Positions 9,935-20,451 are shown, numbered from the stretch's first letter. The stretch: DNA of 64,000 nt from Fibrobacter sp. UWB13 (GCF_900177805.1 NZ_FXAX01000005.1:107091-171090); one strand, 5' to 3'. Made by a program: numbers and translations. Notes: generated by a model not told the origin, from the letters alone.

Positions 9935-9953
9935 TTTCCTCCTAACAACAAGA

Positions 9954-12215
9954 CTAGAAATAGTACGATGAGATAGTTCTGATATTCAGGACTAAATCTC
10001 TATCATCCGGTGACTGCACTACAAACCTTACCGCAGACAAATGCTTTGAGGCAAATTCGCCAACAGTTCCTTCCAAATCATTCGAAGCGTCCTGTCCAGC
10101 AGGAAGTTCAAAATCACTCCAGCGGACACACTTTTCTCTCTCCGTTTCAGGCAAAAGAACATACGGTTTACTTCCAAGCACTACATTTAGCGAATCACCC
10201 ATATCAAGCTCAACCTTTACAGAAACTTGAGTGAAATAAGCCAAGCACATGCCGCCCCAATTCGAGACATCTACAGGCACCGGGGTACTAGTGCTATCTT
10301 GATCCAGTTCAGTTCCTTCTCCAGCCAAGTTGAAACCAAACACAACATACGGATCACCAGCCATCGTTCCGCGTCTCAAATCCATACTACGGCATACTCC
10401 GAGACAATCGTCTACTAGCAATTCCAAAGTATCAGCATTCGTTCTACCAGAGTATTGTACAAAACTTTCCGACACAGATGAATTTCCACCCTTTTCAGCA
10501 TCCGTTTCCACGAACCAAATACCATTAGCAGCGACATTTGCAGGCCAACTGTCACCACCAACATACAAGTCAGTACGGACTCGGGGCATTCCAAAAGTCG
10601 CACTCATGAGGTCGCCTTCACACATTTTCGAGCCCTTGCCCTCGCTTATACAGATAGGCAAATCCGTATTGCTCTTAAACTCTCTGAAGACACTCCCAAT
10701 TGCGCCAATTCCAAAATTGTAGTTGCCCTCATCTGATTGAATTTTAAACTTCACGCCGACCAACCGCAGCGAAGCTTGTTCTCCCACATGCGATTTCCAC
10801 TCATCTTCACTTTCCAAAGTATCAGCATTAGGATTGCGTTTATATTCTTTCAAGACCGCAGGCACATTTTCGAGCCCTTCCGGCAAACGGAAATCATTCC
10901 ACGAAAGACAAGATTTTTCGATTGTCAAAGACTTGGAAAGTTTAGCAGCGGGCAAGTTATACTCCAAAAGCTCATTCAGATAATCGGGTAAAACAAGTTC
11001 TACCGAAATATCCGCCTCTGAATAATATTCCACACAAATTCCCCGCCAGTTCCAAACATCCACATATGTCGGGTTTCCTGCTTGATCCTTGGCAAGATTA
11101 AAGCCAACAGACACCGCAGGGAGATTTTCTGACGATCCTTTTTTCAAAGAGGCTCTACCACAAAGTCCTTTGCAAAATTCCACAACGCCAGCCAAAGAAC
11201 TGTCTTCACCAAGCGAAACCGGCCAAACAATAGACGATTCTCCACCACGGGCTACATCCGTTTCCAAGAACCATCGACCGTCCTGCTCCATAGGCCTATA
11301 CGAGTTCGCAGCTATTTTATCCTCTTCATAGACCGTATAAAGCAAAGACGGAACATTGTCTTTATCTTTCAGCGGGGTCCAAAGGCTACCATCACCCCCT
11401 TCTAACGTAAGCCAACTAGAAGGACTCGCTATCTGAGAGCTAGATGACGATTCCGGAATTTCGGCCACAGAGCTAGACGAAATATCCAGGCACCACGCAT
11501 TCAACAGGTTTTGCGCCTTCGTTTCGACACGCTTGACATTGAACTTATATTCACCGGAATCGGCCTGTATTCTAAACTTTAACCCAACAAGCTGACTTGC
11601 CGATTTTTCGCCAAATTCTTCCCAGCCAACACATTTCGTTATTTCATTTCCATTATTAGACTTCGCTAGCGTTACAGACGGAAGTTCATCGCCAAGCACA
11701 CGTCCAAGCGAGTCTCCCAAATCAAGCACAAGCAACGGATCCGCTTCAGACGTATACGTCATGCAAACACCATCCCAATTCAACGCATTGACAGGAACGG
11801 GTTTTCCATTTTTGTCTTTCGCAATCGCAAAACCAACGCCAGCAAACGGACTATCTGCCATCGAGCCTTTTTTCAAGACAGCCTTCCCGCACACGCCCTG
11901 ACAGGACTCAATAACCGGAGACAGCGAGTCCACCCCACCAGCTAAATTCTGAGGCCATGAGATATACGACACGCCTCCTTTTTCAGCATCGCTATACGAT
12001 TCCCAATACCAATGTCCATCGGCATCGACATCACTGGGCAAAGCTAGCACACTTGCCGCAAACCGGACTCGATAATCGCCTCTCAGCGGGTCCCACAAGA
12101 CTCCGCCATCGGCTTGAACCGTATTCGGCTCAATCGACGTTCCTGATAAATTTTCTTCGGAGCACGCCATTGCAAGCATTGCAGCCCCGCATGCCATATA
12201 AATTTTCTTGTTCAT
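9954..12215 (-). CDS. Lipoprotein with three repeated CBM-like modules
   Basis: This 753-aa predicted lipoprotein has its lipobox Cys at residue 18 (AMACSEE). The body is three copies of a module of about 210-230 residues (about 35-245, 270-500 and 515-753). Each module runs through a W-x-E-T/S-Y-D-AE-KGG segment, a paired-Cys loop (CQGVCG, CKGLCG, CLGVCR), a GxxFxxAKD strand, NWxGxCxxY, a C-x-x-W-x-x-F motif and a final LVGxKFxIQ-type strand pair. The last part resembles CIA30/CBM11 beta-sandwiches, so carbohydrate binding at the cell surface is plausible but inferred. Ser-rich linkers separate modules 1 and 2. The start lies 1 base after the stop of a TIGR02147 regulator, whose last codons supply the ribosome site. 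Confidence 0.75.
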   Translation of the reverse strand: MNKKIYMACGAAMLAMACSEENLSGTSIEPNTVQADGGVLWDPLRGDYRVRFAASVLALPSDVDADGHWYWESYSDAEKGGVSYISWPQNLAGGVDSLSPVIESCQGVCGKAVLKKGSMADSPFAGVGFAIAKDKNGKPVPVNALNWDGVCMTYTSEADPLLVLDLGDSLGRVLGDELPSVTLAKSNNGNEITKCVGWEEFGEKSASQLVGLKFRIQADSGEYKFNVKRVETKAQNLLNAWCLDISSSSVAEIPESSSSSQIASPSSWLTLEGGDGSLWTPLKDKDNVPSLLYTVYEEDKIAANSYRPMEQDGRWFLETDVARGGESSIVWPVSLGEDSSLAGVVEFCKGLCGRASLKKGSSENLPAVSVGFNLAKDQAGNPTYVDVWNWRGICVEYYSEADISVELVLPDYLNELLEYNLPAAKLSKSLTIEKSCLSWNDFRLPEGLENVPAVLKEYKRNPNADTLESEDEWKSHVGEQASLRLVGVKFKIQSDEGNYNFGIGAIGSVFREFKSNTDLPICISEGKGSKMCEGDLMSATFGMPRVRTDLYVGGDSWPANVAANGIWFVETDAEKGGNSSVSESFVQYSGRTNADTLELLVDDCLGVCRSMDLRRGTMAGDPYVVFGFNLAGEGTELDQDSTSTPVPVDVSNWGGMCLAYFTQVSVKVELDMGDSLNVVLGSKPYVLLPETEREKCVRWSDFELPAGQDASNDLEGTVGEFASKHLSAVRFVVQSPDDRDLVLNIRTISSYYF

Positions 12216-12216
12216 C

Positions 12217-13050
12217 TCATTCCTCCTCTTTTTTCGCCACTTCTTTCGAAAGCGGGAATAGTTGTAAATTCAATCTGTAAACTTGAGTGATATCATTGCA
12301 TTCGTCAGCAATCGCCGTGATTTTCTTGCGGCATTCCTCAAGTTCGAGCACGATGCGTTCATAAGCTTCACGGTCTATGCCCATCGTAATTCCCGTAACG
12401 TTTCGCACGTCCGGTGTAAAGCGATTCAGAGAATCCACCGCCAAGTTGCCCATCGCACGGTGCATCGAACGAATTGCCAAAGGCAAGCCCTCTTTGGAGC
12501 CTTCCACGGACTTTTCCGTTTGCACATAAACGTTTTCTTGAACCTGCTTAAGGAACCCAGCGCGTTCAAGAAATTGCAACGACCTGCGGACATCTAGCGC
12601 CGAAACATCTTGAGCACACGCTTTTGCAATATCGCCCGGCATGGCTCCCGGCATCAAAGGCGCCAATTCGCGCACCACCGGATTTTTCCAAGTATCGTAA
12701 TACTCGAAAGCATCCTTATCAATAATGCGAACCTTATGATCGAGCGCAATCGAATGCATTTGTTCTAAGAACTTTTTCTTAGCCTCATCCGTTTTGGCGT
12801 TACCAAACTGGACCATCGCCTCGAAATAAGTGACCTCATGACCAACAAGACCTATAGCCTTAGCGACACGGCCCATGGTCACTTTGCTAAGGTTTGTCTT
12901 TCCACCGCAAACGTCCTTGAGATACGATGGCGAAACGAAACCCGCAATTTTGGCAAACTCACGCCAAGAAAACGCCGAAGTGCGCTTGCGTTCCTCGTAG
13001 TAGTCGCTCAGAAAAGTGTGATAATCTTGGTATTCAATTATTGGTTTCAT
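12217..13050 (-). CDS. TIGR02147-family putative regulator
   Basis: This 277-aa protein belongs to a paralogous family expanded in Fibrobacter. The N-terminal 70 residues read like an XRE-type helix-turn-helix (WREFAKIAGF, SPSYLKDV, then GKTNLSKVTMGRVAKAIGL). A central winged-helix-like stretch (about 120-165) and a conserved C-terminal tail (QVYRLNLQLFPLS) follow. No catalytic motif is visible. It is translationally coupled to the downstream lipoprotein, and a second family member at 31466 has the same arrangement. A role in controlling its partner lipoprotein is inference. Confidence 0.85.
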   Translation of the reverse strand: MKPIIEYQDYHTFLSDYYEERKRTSAFSWREFAKIAGFVSPSYLKDVCGGKTNLSKVTMGRVAKAIGLVGHEVTYFEAMVQFGNAKTDEAKKKFLEQMHSIALDHKVRIIDKDAFEYYDTWKNPVVRELAPLMPGAMPGDIAKACAQDVSALDVRRSLQFLERAGFLKQVQENVYVQTEKSVEGSKEGLPLAIRSMHRAMGNLAVDSLNRFTPDVRNVTGITMGIDREAYERIVLELEECRKKITAIADECNDITQVYRLNLQLFPLSKEVAKKEEE

Positions 13051-13187
13051 ATAAAAAAATATAAGTTCACTTATTCACAAAGTCAATAATTTAGAGTACA
13101 TTTTCTTTTATTTTTATAAAATTTTAGCATTTTTACAAAGACATAAAACAATATTTTAAGCCATATAGTACACCCCGTACTGTATAT

Positions 13188-13217
13188 GAAAAAACGCCGC
13201 AGTTTTACCTACGGCGC
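13188..13217 (-). terminator. Terminator downstream of the one-module lipoprotein
   Basis: On the minus strand, CGCCGTAG-GTAAAA-CTGCGGCG is followed by a run of T. It is almost identical to the hairpin at 14354-14383. Confidence 0.75.
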
Positions 13218-13241
13218 TCTTAAAATTGACGATTTTTTCAG

Positions 13242-14294
13242 TTACTGATCGGCAGGACCCGCTGCATAACCGCTCCCTGAATTATAAGCTGATATTGATT
13301 GCACGTTAAAATAATAGCCGCCTTCTTGGGGTTTATCCTGTAATCTAAACCTTACACCAACAAGCTGCTTAGCCGCCTTAACCCCTGTATCTTCTTTCCA
13401 ACCGTAATCATCACCTTTAAACCAAGACGCTATTTTAAAGGAACTCCACGGAATGCATTTTATAGCATGCGCAAAAGCAGACTTCGGCAAACTTGCTGTA
13501 GGCACAGCACCATTCAACACCTTCATATTGATTGAATCACCCAAATCCAATTCTAGTGCAGGCGCAACATAAGACGTATAAACGATACAAATACCACCCC
13601 AGTTCGAAACATCAACAGGAACCGGATTGCCTGAGCTATCCCTCGCAAGCGTAAAGCCCACCGATACAAAAGGATGATACGTCAATGAGCCTTTATCCAA
13701 AACAGCCGTACCACAGATTCCTTGACAATATTCATTAACCGTAGCCATCGAATCCACACCATCTGAAAATTCCACCGGCCAAACGATAGAAGATTTCCCG
13801 CCATCCTCACTATCCGTTTCCATAATGCGCCAAGCACCATCAGCAACTACATTTTTCGGCCACGAAAATTCAGCACACGTCTCAACAGGAACACGCACAC
13901 CGTCCTCCTCATCAGATCCATACCAATGCAACCCCCAGCATTCACTGGCAGAAGACTTTGCAAGCGAACTAGACGATGAATTGAATAGCAAACTAGAAGA
14001 AGAGTAGGCAAGCGAACTTGAAGAAACACCATCGCTAGATAAAAGCCCAAACGACGAACTTGAAGATCCAGGAACAGCGGAACTCGAGGATTCAACAACC
14101 GCTGAACTTGAGGACTCTACAATCGCAGAACTCGATAAACCTTCGACAAAAGAGCTTGAAGAGCCCACTAATACAGAACTAGACGAATCAAGTGCAACGG
14201 GTTGCGCCACAGCATTGGCACTACTATCATCAAAACAGGCCGTAAAGGCTAACGCCGTAAAAGCAGCCAAGCCACAATAAAAGTTCTTTTTCAT
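13242..14294 (-). CDS. Ser-rich lipoprotein with one CBM-like module
   Basis: This is a 350-aa predicted lipoprotein with its lipobox Cys at residue 20 (AFTACFDD). A linker of repeated Ser runs spaced by V/A/G/E (about 35-115) is the usual Fibrobacter surface tether. The C-terminal 230 residues are a single copy of the module found three times in the lipoprotein at 9954-12215. They share the CQGICG loop, NWGGIC, the C-x-PWSSF motif and the QLVGVRFRLQ strand. A strong ribosome site (AAGGAG) precedes the ATG. It is transcribed alone. Confidence 0.75.
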   Translation of the reverse strand: MKKNFYCGLAAFTALAFTACFDDSSANAVAQPVALDSSSSVLVGSSSSFVEGLSSSAIVESSSSAVVESSSSAVPGSSSSSFGLLSSDGVSSSSLAYSSSSLLFNSSSSSLAKSSASECWGLHWYGSDEEDGVRVPVETCAEFSWPKNVVADGAWRIMETDSEDGGKSSIVWPVEFSDGVDSMATVNEYCQGICGTAVLDKGSLTYHPFVSVGFTLARDSSGNPVPVDVSNWGGICIVYTSYVAPALELDLGDSINMKVLNGAVPTASLPKSAFAHAIKCIPWSSFKIASWFKGDDYGWKEDTGVKAAKQLVGVRFRLQDKPQEGGYYFNVQSISAYNSGSGYAAGPADQ

Positions 14295-14353
14295 CCTTCA
14301 TCTCCTTTTATGCATAATATACACAAAAAGAGTACAAACGAATTAAACAAATT

Positions 14354-14383
14354 AAAAAATCGCCGCAGTTTTACCCACGGCGA
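14354..14383 (-). terminator. Terminator downstream of the malic enzyme
   Basis: On the minus strand, CGCCGTGG-GTAAAA-CTGCGGCG precedes a T run, about 50 bases past the maeB stop. Confidence 0.75.
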
Positions 14384-14435
14384 CTTTTAAAATGTTACGA
14401 GATGCGCCCGCACAATGGCGAGCGGGAATCGCGAC

Positions 14436-16757
14436 TTACCAGATCTTGTCGAACTTCTTCTTGTTCTTTTCTTCGTCCTTCTTTTCCTGAACGATGGCGT
14501 CGATAACAGCAGCCACCGTGAGGTTAAAGATATCGTGGACAGAAGCGTCGGAGTCGGTGAAGTGAACCGGCTTGTTCAAGCCCATCTGCACAGGACCGAT
14601 AGATTCGCCAACGCCCATTTCCAAGAGCATCTTGCAAGTGGTATTTGCAGAAGAGAGGCACGGGAAGATGAGCGTGTTGACGGTCTGGCCCTTGATCTTG
14701 TTGAACGGGTACTTCGTATCGCGAAGATCCTTGTCGAGAGCCACGTTCACCTGCATTTCGCCATCGAGAACGTAGTCCGGATACTGTTCGTGAATCGTCT
14801 TCACGGCTTCGCGGACCTTGTTCACGGTGCCACGAGCGGCTTCCTTGTCGCTACCGAAGTTTGCATAGCTGAGCATAGCCATCACCGGTTCGTGAGCGAA
14901 GAAGCGGACTGCGTCGTGCGTGAGCTTCACGATATCGACGAGCGTTTCTGCATCCGGGTCGCGGTTCACAAGCGTATCGGCCAAGAAGAACGTACCCTTC
15001 TTAGTGCTGAGGATATGCATAGCACCGAAGTGCTTGTATTCCGGACGGATACCGATAATTTCCTTAGCAAGTTCAATCGTTTCAGAGTACTTGGAATAGC
15101 CACCGGAAATGAGAGCATCGGCATCGCCGACCTTCACCATCATCATACCGAAGTGGTTCGGTTCGAACATATCGTCGCGGGCTTCTTCGAAGGTCACGCC
15201 ATTGCGGCCGTTTTCTTCAGCATAAATTGCAGCGTAATTGCGGCGGCGTTCGAATTCTTCCGGAGAACGCGGGTTCACAATCTTGATGCCCGTGAGGTCG
15301 AGCTGTTCGCGCTGGGCGATCATCTGGATGCGTTCCGGGTTGCCAAGCATAATCGGGTGTGCAATGCCTTCGGCCTGAGCCTGGACAGCGGCCTTGAGCA
15401 TGTTGAGGTTGCTTTCGGCAAACACGACGCGCTTCGGGTTGCTGCGGGCGGTATCGCTGAACTGACGGATGAGCTTGTTGTCATAACCCATCATGTCGCG
15501 GAGGCGATCATAGTAAGCGTCCCAATCCGTAATCGGCTTGCGGGCCACGCCACTTTCAATAGCGGCCTTGGCAACAGCGATAGAAACTTCCGTGAGGAGG
15601 CGCGGATCGAGCGGCTTCGGAATCAAGTATTCCTTGCCAAACGTGAAGCGCTGTGAGTTGTATGCAATGTTCACCACATCCGGAACCGGCTTGTGAGCGA
15701 GAGCGGCAATCGCGCGAACTGCAGCGTGCTTCATGTGTTCGTTAATCGTCGTTGCACGCACGTCGAGAGCGCCACGGAAGATGTACGGGAAACCGATAAC
15801 GTTGTTCACCTGGTTCGGATAGTCGCTACGGCCCGTTGCAAAGATGAGGTCGCCACGGCTTGCCATGGCTTCTTCGTAGCTGATTTCCGGAGTCGGGTTT
15901 GCAAGAGCAAAGACAATCGGCTGGTCGGCCATGCTGCGGACCATTTCGCGAGTAAGGATGTTACCCTTGGAAAGGCCGACGAACACGTCTGCGCCCTTCA
16001 TGGCATCTTCGAGCGTTTCGATATCGGTGCGTTCCGTTGCAAAGAAAGCCTTTGCTTCGGTGAGGCCCTTGCGGTCCTTGCGGATAACGCCCTTGCTATC
16101 GCACATCACAAGATTTTCTTTCTTGAGACCGAGAGACAGATAAAGTCTCGTGCAAGCGCAAGCGGCAGCGCCTGCGCCGTTCACAACCATCTTCACGTTG
16201 CGAATGCTCTTGCCTGCAACTTCGATTGCGTTCAAGAGGCCTGCAGAAGAAATGATAGCCGTACCGTGCTGGTCATCGTGCATCACCGGAATATCGAGTT
16301 CAGCCTTGAGCGTGTCTTCGATTTCAAAGCATTCCGGAGCCTTGATGTCTTCGAGGTTGATGCCACCAAACGTCGGGGCTATGCCCTTCACGATTTCGAT
16401 AAACTTCTTCGGGTCCTTTTCGTTGATTTCGATGTCGAACACGTCAATGCCCGCATAAATCTTGAAAAGCAAGGCCTTGCCTTCCATCACCGGCTTACCA
16501 GCGAGTGCGCCAATATCGCCGAGACCAAGCACAGCCGTACCGTTACTAATCACAGCGACGAGGTTGCCCTTGCCCGTGTATTCGTAAGCGAGGTTCTGGT
16601 CTTTTTCGATTTCAAGACACGGTGAAGCCACGCCCGGCGTGTATGCAAGGCCCAAGTCCGTCTGCGTGCTGTGCGGCTTGGTAGGCACGATTTCGATCTT
16701 GCCTGGCTTGCCCATGGAATGGTATTGGAGAGCCATTTCCTTTAAGTCTTTTCCCAT
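14436..16757 (-). CDS. maeB: NADP-type malic enzyme with phosphotransacetylase-like domain
   Basis: The 773-aa enzyme decarboxylates malate to pyruvate, linking the dicarboxylic-acid branch to pyruvate and NADPH. The N-terminal malic domain (about 10-140) has YTPGVASPC. The NAD(P)-binding domain (about 160-420) has [11 protein letters not shown] and the nucleotide loop [10 protein letters not shown]. The C-terminal 330 residues are the phosphotransacetylase-like regulatory domain typical of MaeB (about 760 aa). GGAGAAC lies just upstream of the ATG. In a succinate producer this enzyme is expected to balance the C4 and C3 pools. Confidence 0.95.
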   Translation of the reverse strand: MGKDLKEMALQYHSMGKPGKIEIVPTKPHSTQTDLGLAYTPGVASPCLEIEKDQNLAYEYTGKGNLVAVISNGTAVLGLGDIGALAGKPVMEGKALLFKIYAGIDVFDIEINEKDPKKFIEIVKGIAPTFGGINLEDIKAPECFEIEDTLKAELDIPVMHDDQHGTAIISSAGLLNAIEVAGKSIRNVKMVVNGAGAAACACTRLYLSLGLKKENLVMCDSKGVIRKDRKGLTEAKAFFATERTDIETLEDAMKGADVFVGLSKGNILTREMVRSMADQPIVFALANPTPEISYEEAMASRGDLIFATGRSDYPNQVNNVIGFPYIFRGALDVRATTINEHMKHAAVRAIAALAHKPVPDVVNIAYNSQRFTFGKEYLIPKPLDPRLLTEVSIAVAKAAIESGVARKPITDWDAYYDRLRDMMGYDNKLIRQFSDTARSNPKRVVFAESNLNMLKAAVQAQAEGIAHPIMLGNPERIQMIAQREQLDLTGIKIVNPRSPEEFERRRNYAAIYAEENGRNGVTFEEARDDMFEPNHFGMMMVKVGDADALISGGYSKYSETIELAKEIIGIRPEYKHFGAMHILSTKKGTFFLADTLVNRDPDAETLVDIVKLTHDAVRFFAHEPVMAMLSYANFGSDKEAARGTVNKVREAVKTIHEQYPDYVLDGEMQVNVALDKDLRDTKYPFNKIKGQTVNTLIFPCLSSANTTCKMLLEMGVGESIGPVQMGLNKPVHFTDSDASVHDIFNLTVAAVIDAIVQEKKDEEKNKKKFDKIW

Positions 16758-16926
16758 TTCGTTCTCCTGTGAGTCATAACATTATTTTCGCACGAAATTT
16801 AGAAAAATTTACACAACAATAAAAGGGTGCTAAAATTGCGTTTTTTGTTACATTTTTACCCAAATTTGCTATAGTTAAGCCGCAAATAAAACTTTTAGCT
16901 CCCATACGACGCGCGTATTACAAAAA

Positions 16927-18198
16927 ATGAAACAAAATATCAAACAGACTGTTCTCGAAAACGGAATTACCATTCTAACGGATTACATGCCGCACGCCTA
17001 TTCGGCAGCCGTCGGTGTTTGGGTCCCGCGCGGGAGTCGCCACGAAGCAAGCGATGAATTCGGGCTCAGCCATTTTTACGAGCACCTCGTTTTCAAGGGA
17101 ACAGAGAACCGCACCGCACTCGAAATTGCACACGCCATCGAAGACCGCGGCGGAAATCTCGAAGCGTACACGACACGCCAGGAAACGGGCTTTTACGCAC
17201 AAGTCGAAAGCAGCGACATGCCACTAGCCATCGACGTGATTTCGGACATGCTCATGCACCCGCGCTTCGACAAGAAAGAAATGGAAAAGGAGCGCCACGT
17301 CATCATCGAGGAAGTCCATAGCTACGATGACATTCCCGAAGAACTCGTGGGCGACATCTTCAACGCCATTCACTTTAAAGGCTGCGGACTCGCACACTCC
17401 ATCACCGGGAACGTGAAGCAAGTCCAATCCCTCACGCGCAAGCAAATGCTCAAGTACGGACATCAAGTCACCGACGAAATCCCGCTTTATGTTTGCGCAT
17501 CGGGCAAAGTCAAGCACGAAGAACTCGTAGAACTTTGTGCTAAAAAATTTGAACAAAAAAAGATTAACGGAATTACGCCCGAAGACATCTACACGCCGAA
17601 TCAAGGCATCAAGATTGTACAGAAAAGTGACATCACGCAATCGAACCTTTTCTGGGGTTTAAGCTTTGACCGCTCGCAGATGAGCGATCGCGACCGCAGC
17701 GCATTCTCGCTTTTCAACGTGGCGATGGGTGCAGGCATGGCATCGCGCTTGTTCCAAAAAATCCGCGAAGACAAAGGTCTTGCCTACTCCGTGTACTCTA
17801 CAGCAGACCTTTACAAGGATTGTGTAGACTGGGGCATTTCGCTTGCTACCGAACCGCACCAGCTCAAGACCGCCCTTGCGCTTTCCATCGCCGAAGTCAA
17901 AAAATTTCTGCGTCACGGGTTCATCAAGGATGAACTCGAACGCACCAAGACGAATATCCTCGGCGGACTCCACCTCGGTGCAGACAGTCCCGAAAAGCGC
18001 GTGATTCGCATGGCAGAACAGACGCTCCACCTCGGCGAGTTCCACACCATGGAATACGCCGAAAAGCAAATACGTTCCATTACCGAAGACGAAGTCCTCG
18101 CAACAGTCAACCGCCTACTCAGCACGGCAAAATATTCCATCGCTATAGTCGAACCCAAGAGCAAAAAGAAGACCGTCCTCGACGTGGATTTATTCTAA
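16927..18198 (+). CDS. M16-family zinc peptidase
   Basis: This 423-aa protein is like mitochondrial processing peptidase beta or PqqL. It carries the inverted zinc motif H49-F-Y-E52-H53, with the distal Glu ligand in IIEEV (about 129), so the catalytic half is intact. The C-terminal half has the M16 R/Y region (FQKIREDKGLAYSVYS). No signal peptide is visible, suggesting a cytoplasmic enzyme. It is transcribed alone. Confidence 0.92.
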   Translation: MKQNIKQTVLENGITILTDYMPHAYSAAVGVWVPRGSRHEASDEFGLSHFYEHLVFKGTENRTALEIAHAIEDRGGNLEAYTTRQETGFYAQVESSDMPLAIDVISDMLMHPRFDKKEMEKERHVIIEEVHSYDDIPEELVGDIFNAIHFKGCGLAHSITGNVKQVQSLTRKQMLKYGHQVTDEIPLYVCASGKVKHEELVELCAKKFEQKKINGITPEDIYTPNQGIKIVQKSDITQSNLFWGLSFDRSQMSDRDRSAFSLFNVAMGAGMASRLFQKIREDKGLAYSVYSTADLYKDCVDWGISLATEPHQLKTALALSIAEVKKFLRHGFIKDELERTKTNILGGLHLGADSPEKRVIRMAEQTLHLGEFHTMEYAEKQIRSITEDEVLATVNRLLSTAKYSIAIVEPKSKKKTVLDVDLF

Positions 18199-18240
18199 AT
18201 TTATCATAGACTATACTTTATTTATACAAATAAGAGTTCT

Positions 18241-20292
18241 ATGAAAAAATTCATTATAGCGATTGGTTTGGCGGCATTTACAGTAATCGGATGCGATAGT
18301 GGTTCATCATCTACAGAGCCAAATACTGACGACCCAGTTGTGGAATCTTCTTCTGCTAAGAGAAGTTCGTCGAGTTCGGTAAAATCGAATAAATCAAGTA
18401 GCAGTAGCGAAAAGAGGGAATCTTCGAGTAGTTCTTCCAATGGAAAGTCGAAGTCTAGTTCCAGCAAGACTGTTGCAAAATCCAGCAGCAGTCAGCAAAA
18501 TGGGTCCGGATTCACCGTAAATGAAACCTGTACTGAATCGGGGGCCTGCGACGCCATGGTCAAGTCAGACATAAGTACATGGCATTTTGTCCGCAAAGAC
18601 GACTTCGGCGATGACGCCGAATACACCTACAAAGCCGATGGCCGAGATTTGATTGTGACCATTAAGAGCGCTGACGGTTCTACAAGTTCCAATACATATA
18701 CAATGTACAATATGGAATCCGAAGTTGGTGTAGAAATGGCATTCAACGCCGCGAAATCTACCTGCAATAGCGGCGATGGAAACAACAATGTGGTAAAGAC
18801 CTGTGTGATTGACACCGTTTACTTGTCTAGTTCGTCCAGCTCGGATGGCTGGAGCTGGGATGTGCCGAAGGAACAACGCCTAAATCCAGAAATCGCCTAC
18901 GGAACTATGACCGATCCTCGAGATAACAAAGAATACAAAACAATAAAGATAGGCAACCAGACCTGGATGGCGGAGAACTTGAATTACTATGACAAAGAAA
19001 ACCCTAGTCTGAAGTCCAAGAGTTGGTGTCAAGGCAAGCCAAATGGAGACCATGACGCCAATGGAGAAAATGCAGCTACCTGCGAAGTGACAGGTCGCCT
19101 TTACTCTTGGGCAGCAGCAATCGACTCGGCAAAACTTTATACTGACAAGTCGCTCGATTGTGGAGACGGCAAGGAATGCATCTTGCCTGTGACCGTACAG
19201 GGAATCTGTCCTGACGGTTGGCATTTGCCAGACACCTCAGAATGGAGAACTCTATTCAACGCAGTAGGAGGTCAATCGATAGCAGGCAAGTTTCTCAAGT
19301 CGCAAACAGGCTGGATTAACAAAGGTAATGGCACAGACGCATTCGGCTTTTCCGCATTGCCCGCAGGCAGAAGGTATCTCTTTAAAAGTTTCGATGGTGA
19401 CGACTACAACACTTTCAATTATGTCGGCGAAATTGCATTTTTTTGGACTTCCTCCGAGATGCACAATAAAGGATCCGCATACAGAATATATTTGAGCGAT
19501 GATAGCGACTTTGCAAGCCGAGATTTCAGTGGTGCTAAATTAGGACATTCAATTCGTTGTCTCAAGGACGATTCTTCGTCATTTATCCCTCATGTAGAGC
19601 CCTGTAAGACCGAAGACGCGGATAATTGCAAGCATGGAACATTGACTGACTCCCGCGACGGACAGACTTACAAAACAGTCGTTATCGGCACTCAGACTTG
19701 GATGGCGGAAAATCTCAACTATGCGGTCACAGGCAGTCCCTATAACTACCATTATGGAGATTACACCTCTGATTCCACTAGCTGGTGCTATAAAAATGAC
19801 GAAACCAACTGCACCAAGTACGGTCGCCTTTACAGATGGACTTCTATAATGGATAGCGCAGGCACATGGTCTACGAGCAGTAAGGGTTGCGGATTCCAAA
19901 CAGAATGCAAGCAGACTTATCCAGTGCAAGGAGTTTGTCCCACCGGCTGGCATATACCCACGCTGGAAGAGTGGAACATTTTATTCACTGCAATCGGCGG
20001 AGCACCTACGGCGGGCAAGAAACTGAAATCAACTAATGGTTGGTCGGAAAATGGCAACGGCACGGATGATTACGGTTTTTCAGCGTTGCCAGCCGGCCTC
20101 AGAACGCGCTTTGGGTATTTCGAAAGCGAAGGCCGTAACGAGTATTTCTGGAGTTCTACGGAGGACGGCAGAAACGACGCGTATTATATTTATTTGAAGT
20201 CAAACTCTGACGAAGTGTATTGGACAGTAAAGAAGTTCCAATCATTAGACACCAAAAACAACGGTTTTTCAGTTCGTTGTCTCAAAGACTGA
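18241..20292 (+). CDS. FISUMP-domain lipoprotein with two major-paralogous domains
   Basis: This 683-aa predicted lipoprotein has its lipobox Cys at 18 (TVIGCDS). The order is a Ser/Lys-rich tether (about 20-90), a domain of about 100 residues (94-193) shared almost unchanged with the lipoprotein at 22390-24513, and then two Fibrobacter-succinogenes-major (FISUMP) domains at about 218-442 and 463-683. Each FISUMP domain starts with the pattern YGTMTDPRD and QTWMAENLNY, continues through CPDGWHLP, and ends in IRCLKD. The fold is distantly like formylglycine-enzyme domains, but no catalytic role is known. Surface exposure is inferred. Confidence 0.88.
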   Translation: MKKFIIAIGLAAFTVIGCDSGSSSTEPNTDDPVVESSSAKRSSSSSVKSNKSSSSSEKRESSSSSSNGKSKSSSSKTVAKSSSSQQNGSGFTVNETCTESGACDAMVKSDISTWHFVRKDDFGDDAEYTYKADGRDLIVTIKSADGSTSSNTYTMYNMESEVGVEMAFNAAKSTCNSGDGNNNVVKTCVIDTVYLSSSSSSDGWSWDVPKEQRLNPEIAYGTMTDPRDNKEYKTIKIGNQTWMAENLNYYDKENPSLKSKSWCQGKPNGDHDANGENAATCEVTGRLYSWAAAIDSAKLYTDKSLDCGDGKECILPVTVQGICPDGWHLPDTSEWRTLFNAVGGQSIAGKFLKSQTGWINKGNGTDAFGFSALPAGRRYLFKSFDGDDYNTFNYVGEIAFFWTSSEMHNKGSAYRIYLSDDSDFASRDFSGAKLGHSIRCLKDDSSSFIPHVEPCKTEDADNCKHGTLTDSRDGQTYKTVVIGTQTWMAENLNYAVTGSPYNYHYGDYTSDSTSWCYKNDETNCTKYGRLYRWTSIMDSAGTWSTSSKGCGFQTECKQTYPVQGVCPTGWHIPTLEEWNILFTAIGGAPTAGKKLKSTNGWSENGNGTDDYGFSALPAGLRTRFGYFESEGRNEYFWSSTEDGRNDAYYIYLKSNSDEVYWTVKKFQSLDTKNNGFSVRCLKD

Positions 20293-20370
20293 TAGGGTGA
20301 AAGCCATGTCAAAGCGGTCGCCAGGTTTGCCTGAGCGACTTTTTTATATCAGGTTTTTAGGGAAACAAAG

Positions 20371-20402
20371 CAAAAAGCGCCCCGCCTTTTCGGGCGGAGC
20401 GC
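20371..20402 (-). terminator. Terminator of the infC-rpmI-rplT operon
   Basis: On the minus strand, GCGCTCCGCCCG-AAAA-GGCGGGGCGC is followed by a T stretch. Confidence 0.85.
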
Positions 20403-20451
20403 AATTTCTCGCGTTTGTTTAGCTATAAGTTAACTTAAACTTGCGTCTAAA

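Noticed and set aside
14415..15656. Long open frame on the plus strand opposite maeB
   Set aside because: It is a shadow of the malic-enzyme coding sequence; its translation is His/Val/Arg-rich without family features.
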